Shown one piece after another: positions 5,202 through 6,047 of a stretch of DNA of 6,047 bases. Within the stretch, counting starts at the first letter, position 1, and each line of letters starts with the position of its first letter. A program made the position numbers and the translations under genes. Below the pieces are notes generated by a model. That model made no database searches. It was not told the DNA's origin and saw only the letters and a program-made list of their open reading frames with translations. This stretch comes from Acidobacteriaceae bacterium (GTDB lineage Bacteria > Acidobacteriota > Terriglobia > Terriglobales > Acidobacteriaceae): positions 1-6,047 of the forward strand of contig PLBX01000567.1 in NCBI GenBank assembly GCA_003135495.1, in the 5' to 3' direction.

Positions 5202-5302
5202 ATGCCTGTTTTATTCAAGTAATTGGAATCTGCAGACCTCGCGGTGTAACGTGCTGGATGGAATCCGCTCGCAGTTTTTAATCTGGTTTGGAGCACAGGA
5301 AG

Positions 5303-5509
5303 ATGTCGGATGCAGTCTCGGTCGGTCGCACGCGTTGGGTGCTCTGGTCCAGTCTACTGCTCTTGGTTGTCCCCCTTGCGGGATGCGATCGAGATAGTTA
5401 TCTGAAGCTTTTTGGCTATGACCGAGCCAAACTGCTGCGAATGACGGTCTCGGAAAAGGATGAAACTCTCGCTCGGAACTACATCGAGAACGTTCGTCAG
5501 CGAAGATGA
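5303..5509 (+). CDS. Small lipoprotein, probably 5' part of a broken gene
   Basis: 68 residues from the ATG at 5303: a hydrophobic stretch WVLWSSLLLLVVPLAGC with lipobox LAGC (Cys28), then DRDSYLKLFGYDRAKLLRMT and VSEKDETLARNYIENVRQRR. It would be exported and anchored by lipid at Cys28. AGGAAG directly before the ATG is very close to it; a TTG at 5288 would add five residues but has no better site. The end reads as though cut short: the charged helix ENVRQRR breaks off at a TGA overlapping the ATG of the next frame (ATGA), and the next frame continues with a similar helical character. I remember lipoproteins with a GCD...LARxYIxxxRQRxFDxIE pattern in acidobacteria, which suggests that this and the following frame were once one gene. 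Two overlapping coupled genes remain possible. Confidence 0.6.
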   Translation: MSDAVSVGRTRWVLWSSLLLLVVPLAGCDRDSYLKLFGYDRAKLLRMTVSEKDETLARNYIENVRQRR

Positions 5510-5823
5510 GTGTCGATAAATTTGAAAGAGGCGATCTGCAAATTTTGACTACGTTTGTAGACCAGGACATTTGGAATAAAGTTCGTCAACTGATGGTTTT
5601 TGCTAGGGATGTCGCGGCGCACCTAATACCTAGCGCTGGAAGGCAGGCTACACCGCTGCCTTACCCGGGGGCGTGGACACCAAACACAGATACTTTGGGA
5701 TTGGACATACTGTTACGACCGCAAACTAGGGTGGTACTTGGGTTGGGGGTTTTCCGGAGAGTACGGATTGAGAGACCTCGGGGTTCATTCTGCCAGAACC
5801 TTTACAGGCTTTCGTTCTTTTGA
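5506..5823 (+). pseudogene. Likely 3' part of the frameshifted lipoprotein gene
   Basis: Open frame of 105 residues starting within the stop of the small lipoprotein. Its beginning, VDKFERGDLQILTTFVDQDIWNKVRQ, reads as a natural continuation of ENVRQRR: one base lost near 5505 would explain the break. Past about 5590 the sequence loses clear protein character (proline- and arginine-rich, no domain seen). Between about 5708 and 5815, pieces in two frames, CYDRK then VVLGLGVFRRV and GVHS/CQNLYRLS, look like shuffled parts of one strand-rich domain, which would mean more frameshifts. I therefore call it decayed coding sequence with an uncertain 3' limit. An independent small gene is the alternative. 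Confidence 0.4.
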
Positions 5824-5934
5824 CAAGCGACCCTTCAGATTCTGCCGAAGACTAACACTTCGCCTGGTTCCGAAATACCGGGGCCGATCATGCAGCTTCG
5901 CGTGTTCGCCGCACGACCGTTTCGTGACGGCAGA

Positions 5935-5950
5935 CACAACGAAGCGTGTC
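5935..5950 (+). repeat. 16-bp direct repeat, copy 1
   Basis: CACAACGAAGCGTGTC; matches 5957-5972 at 14 of 16 bases with a 22-base period, about two helical turns. With the preceding bases this copy forms a dyad AGACAC-8-GTGTCT (5932-5951). It lies upstream of the gene starting at 6035 and may be a regulator site. Confidence 0.5.
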
Positions 5951-5956
5951 TCTCGT

Positions 5957-5972
5957 CACAACAATGCGTGTC
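5957..5972 (+). repeat. 16-bp direct repeat, copy 2
   Basis: CACAACAATGCGTGTC; second copy of the repeat at 5935-5950, ending 62 bases before the ATG at 6035. Its dyad is weaker than that of copy 1. The stretch from 5824 to 6034 otherwise holds no gene I can see. Confidence 0.5.
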
Positions 5973-6034
5973 AAACAGACCTAGCATCCAGCGTGAGTAA
6001 CCCATTGCCTAGCCAGAAACATCCAGGAGAGAAC

Positions 6035-6047
6035 ATGGAGCGAGTCT
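6035..6047 (+). CDS. Start of a gene running out of the window
   Basis: ATG at 6035 is preceded by AGGAGA at 6025-6030, a strong ribosome binding site with good spacing, after more than 200 bases of non-coding sequence. Only Met-Glu-Arg-Val is visible, so the product cannot be named. Confidence 0.5.

Larger units (their letters stand above)
4817..5302 (+). other. Non-coding stretch with repeats
   Basis: 486 bases between the TlpA-like gene and the small lipoprotein. I see no convincing gene, tRNA or T-tailed terminator. It holds a 15-bp imperfect direct repeat, a 5-bp-stem hairpin at 4850-4864 (CCTTG/CAAGG), a GCCC-TTTT-GGGC hairpin at 4938-4947, a 9-bp inverted pair AACACCCAC (4999-5007) and GTGGGTGTT (5055-5063), and the 145-bp terminal-repeat element. 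The density of repeats fits a scar of mobile DNA. Confidence 0.55.

Noticed and set aside
5059..5397. 112-codon plus-strand frame running through the 145-bp element
   Set aside because: It spans both inverted ends and overlaps the lipoprotein signal peptide in another frame; no protein character.
1..6047. CRISPR array, tRNA, rRNA or riboswitch
   Set aside because: No regularly spaced multi-copy repeat, no cloverleaf or rRNA-like stretch, and no conserved riboswitch core was seen on either strand by eye.

Overview
The window looks like a decayed heavy-metal-handling island from a Gram-negative bacterium. An acidobacterium (Terriglobia-like) is my best guess. That guess rests on remembered resemblance of the CDF-like protein, the secreted MerR-linked protein and the Cys/His-rich protein to families I associate with that group. 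It is an inference, because there is no rRNA or other marker here. Two lipoproteins with lipoboxes and two proteins with export signals support a Gram-negative-type envelope. The first gene (aldo/keto reductase) looks clearly richer in G+C by eye than the genes from about 1080 to 4820, which would fit an island joined to a different background.

Layout. (1) 1-659, the 3' part of an aldo/keto reductase gene, cut by the window edge. (2) 703-1088, the 3' remnant of a multicopper oxidase gene with a one-base frameshift inside its copper-ligand motif. Its stop overlaps (3) 1081-1521, an intact DoxX-family membrane protein. (4) 1605-1895, the 3' remnant of a chromate transporter (chrA). (5) 1940-2557, a short CDF-like cation transporter ending in Cys-Gly-Cys-Cys. 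It converges on (6) 2573-3082 (minus), a secreted His/Met-containing protein of unknown function, and (7) 3086-3544 (minus), a MerR-family metal regulator. Genes 6 and 7 form an operon behind a MerR-type promoter with a long spacer and a dyad at 3568-3599. (8) 3712-4065, a secreted Cys/His/Met-rich protein; (9) 4142-4285, a probable 47-residue small protein; and (10) 4286-4816, a TlpA/ResA-like thiol-disulfide lipoprotein, form a forward group. (11) 4817-5302 is non-coding and holds a 15-bp direct repeat and a 145-bp element with 17-bp inverted ends that resembles a MITE or an emptied insertion sequence. (12) 5303-5823 is a small lipoprotein gene that appears broken by a frameshift. (13) A 16-bp direct repeat with a 22-bp period precedes a strong ribosome binding site and the first codons of a new gene at 6035.

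How the parts may work together (inference): the MerR protein senses a metal ion and controls itself and the secreted protein. The CDF-like pump removes cations from the cytoplasm. The Cys-rich protein binds soft metal in the periplasm, and the TlpA-like lipoprotein, encoded just downstream, could keep its cysteines reduced. The oxidase and chromate transporter would once have extended this set but now survive only as 3' ends. The most distinctive points are the MerR regulator with a single cysteine, the Cys-rich/TlpA pairing, and the repeated pattern of 3'-end gene remnants between intact metal genes.
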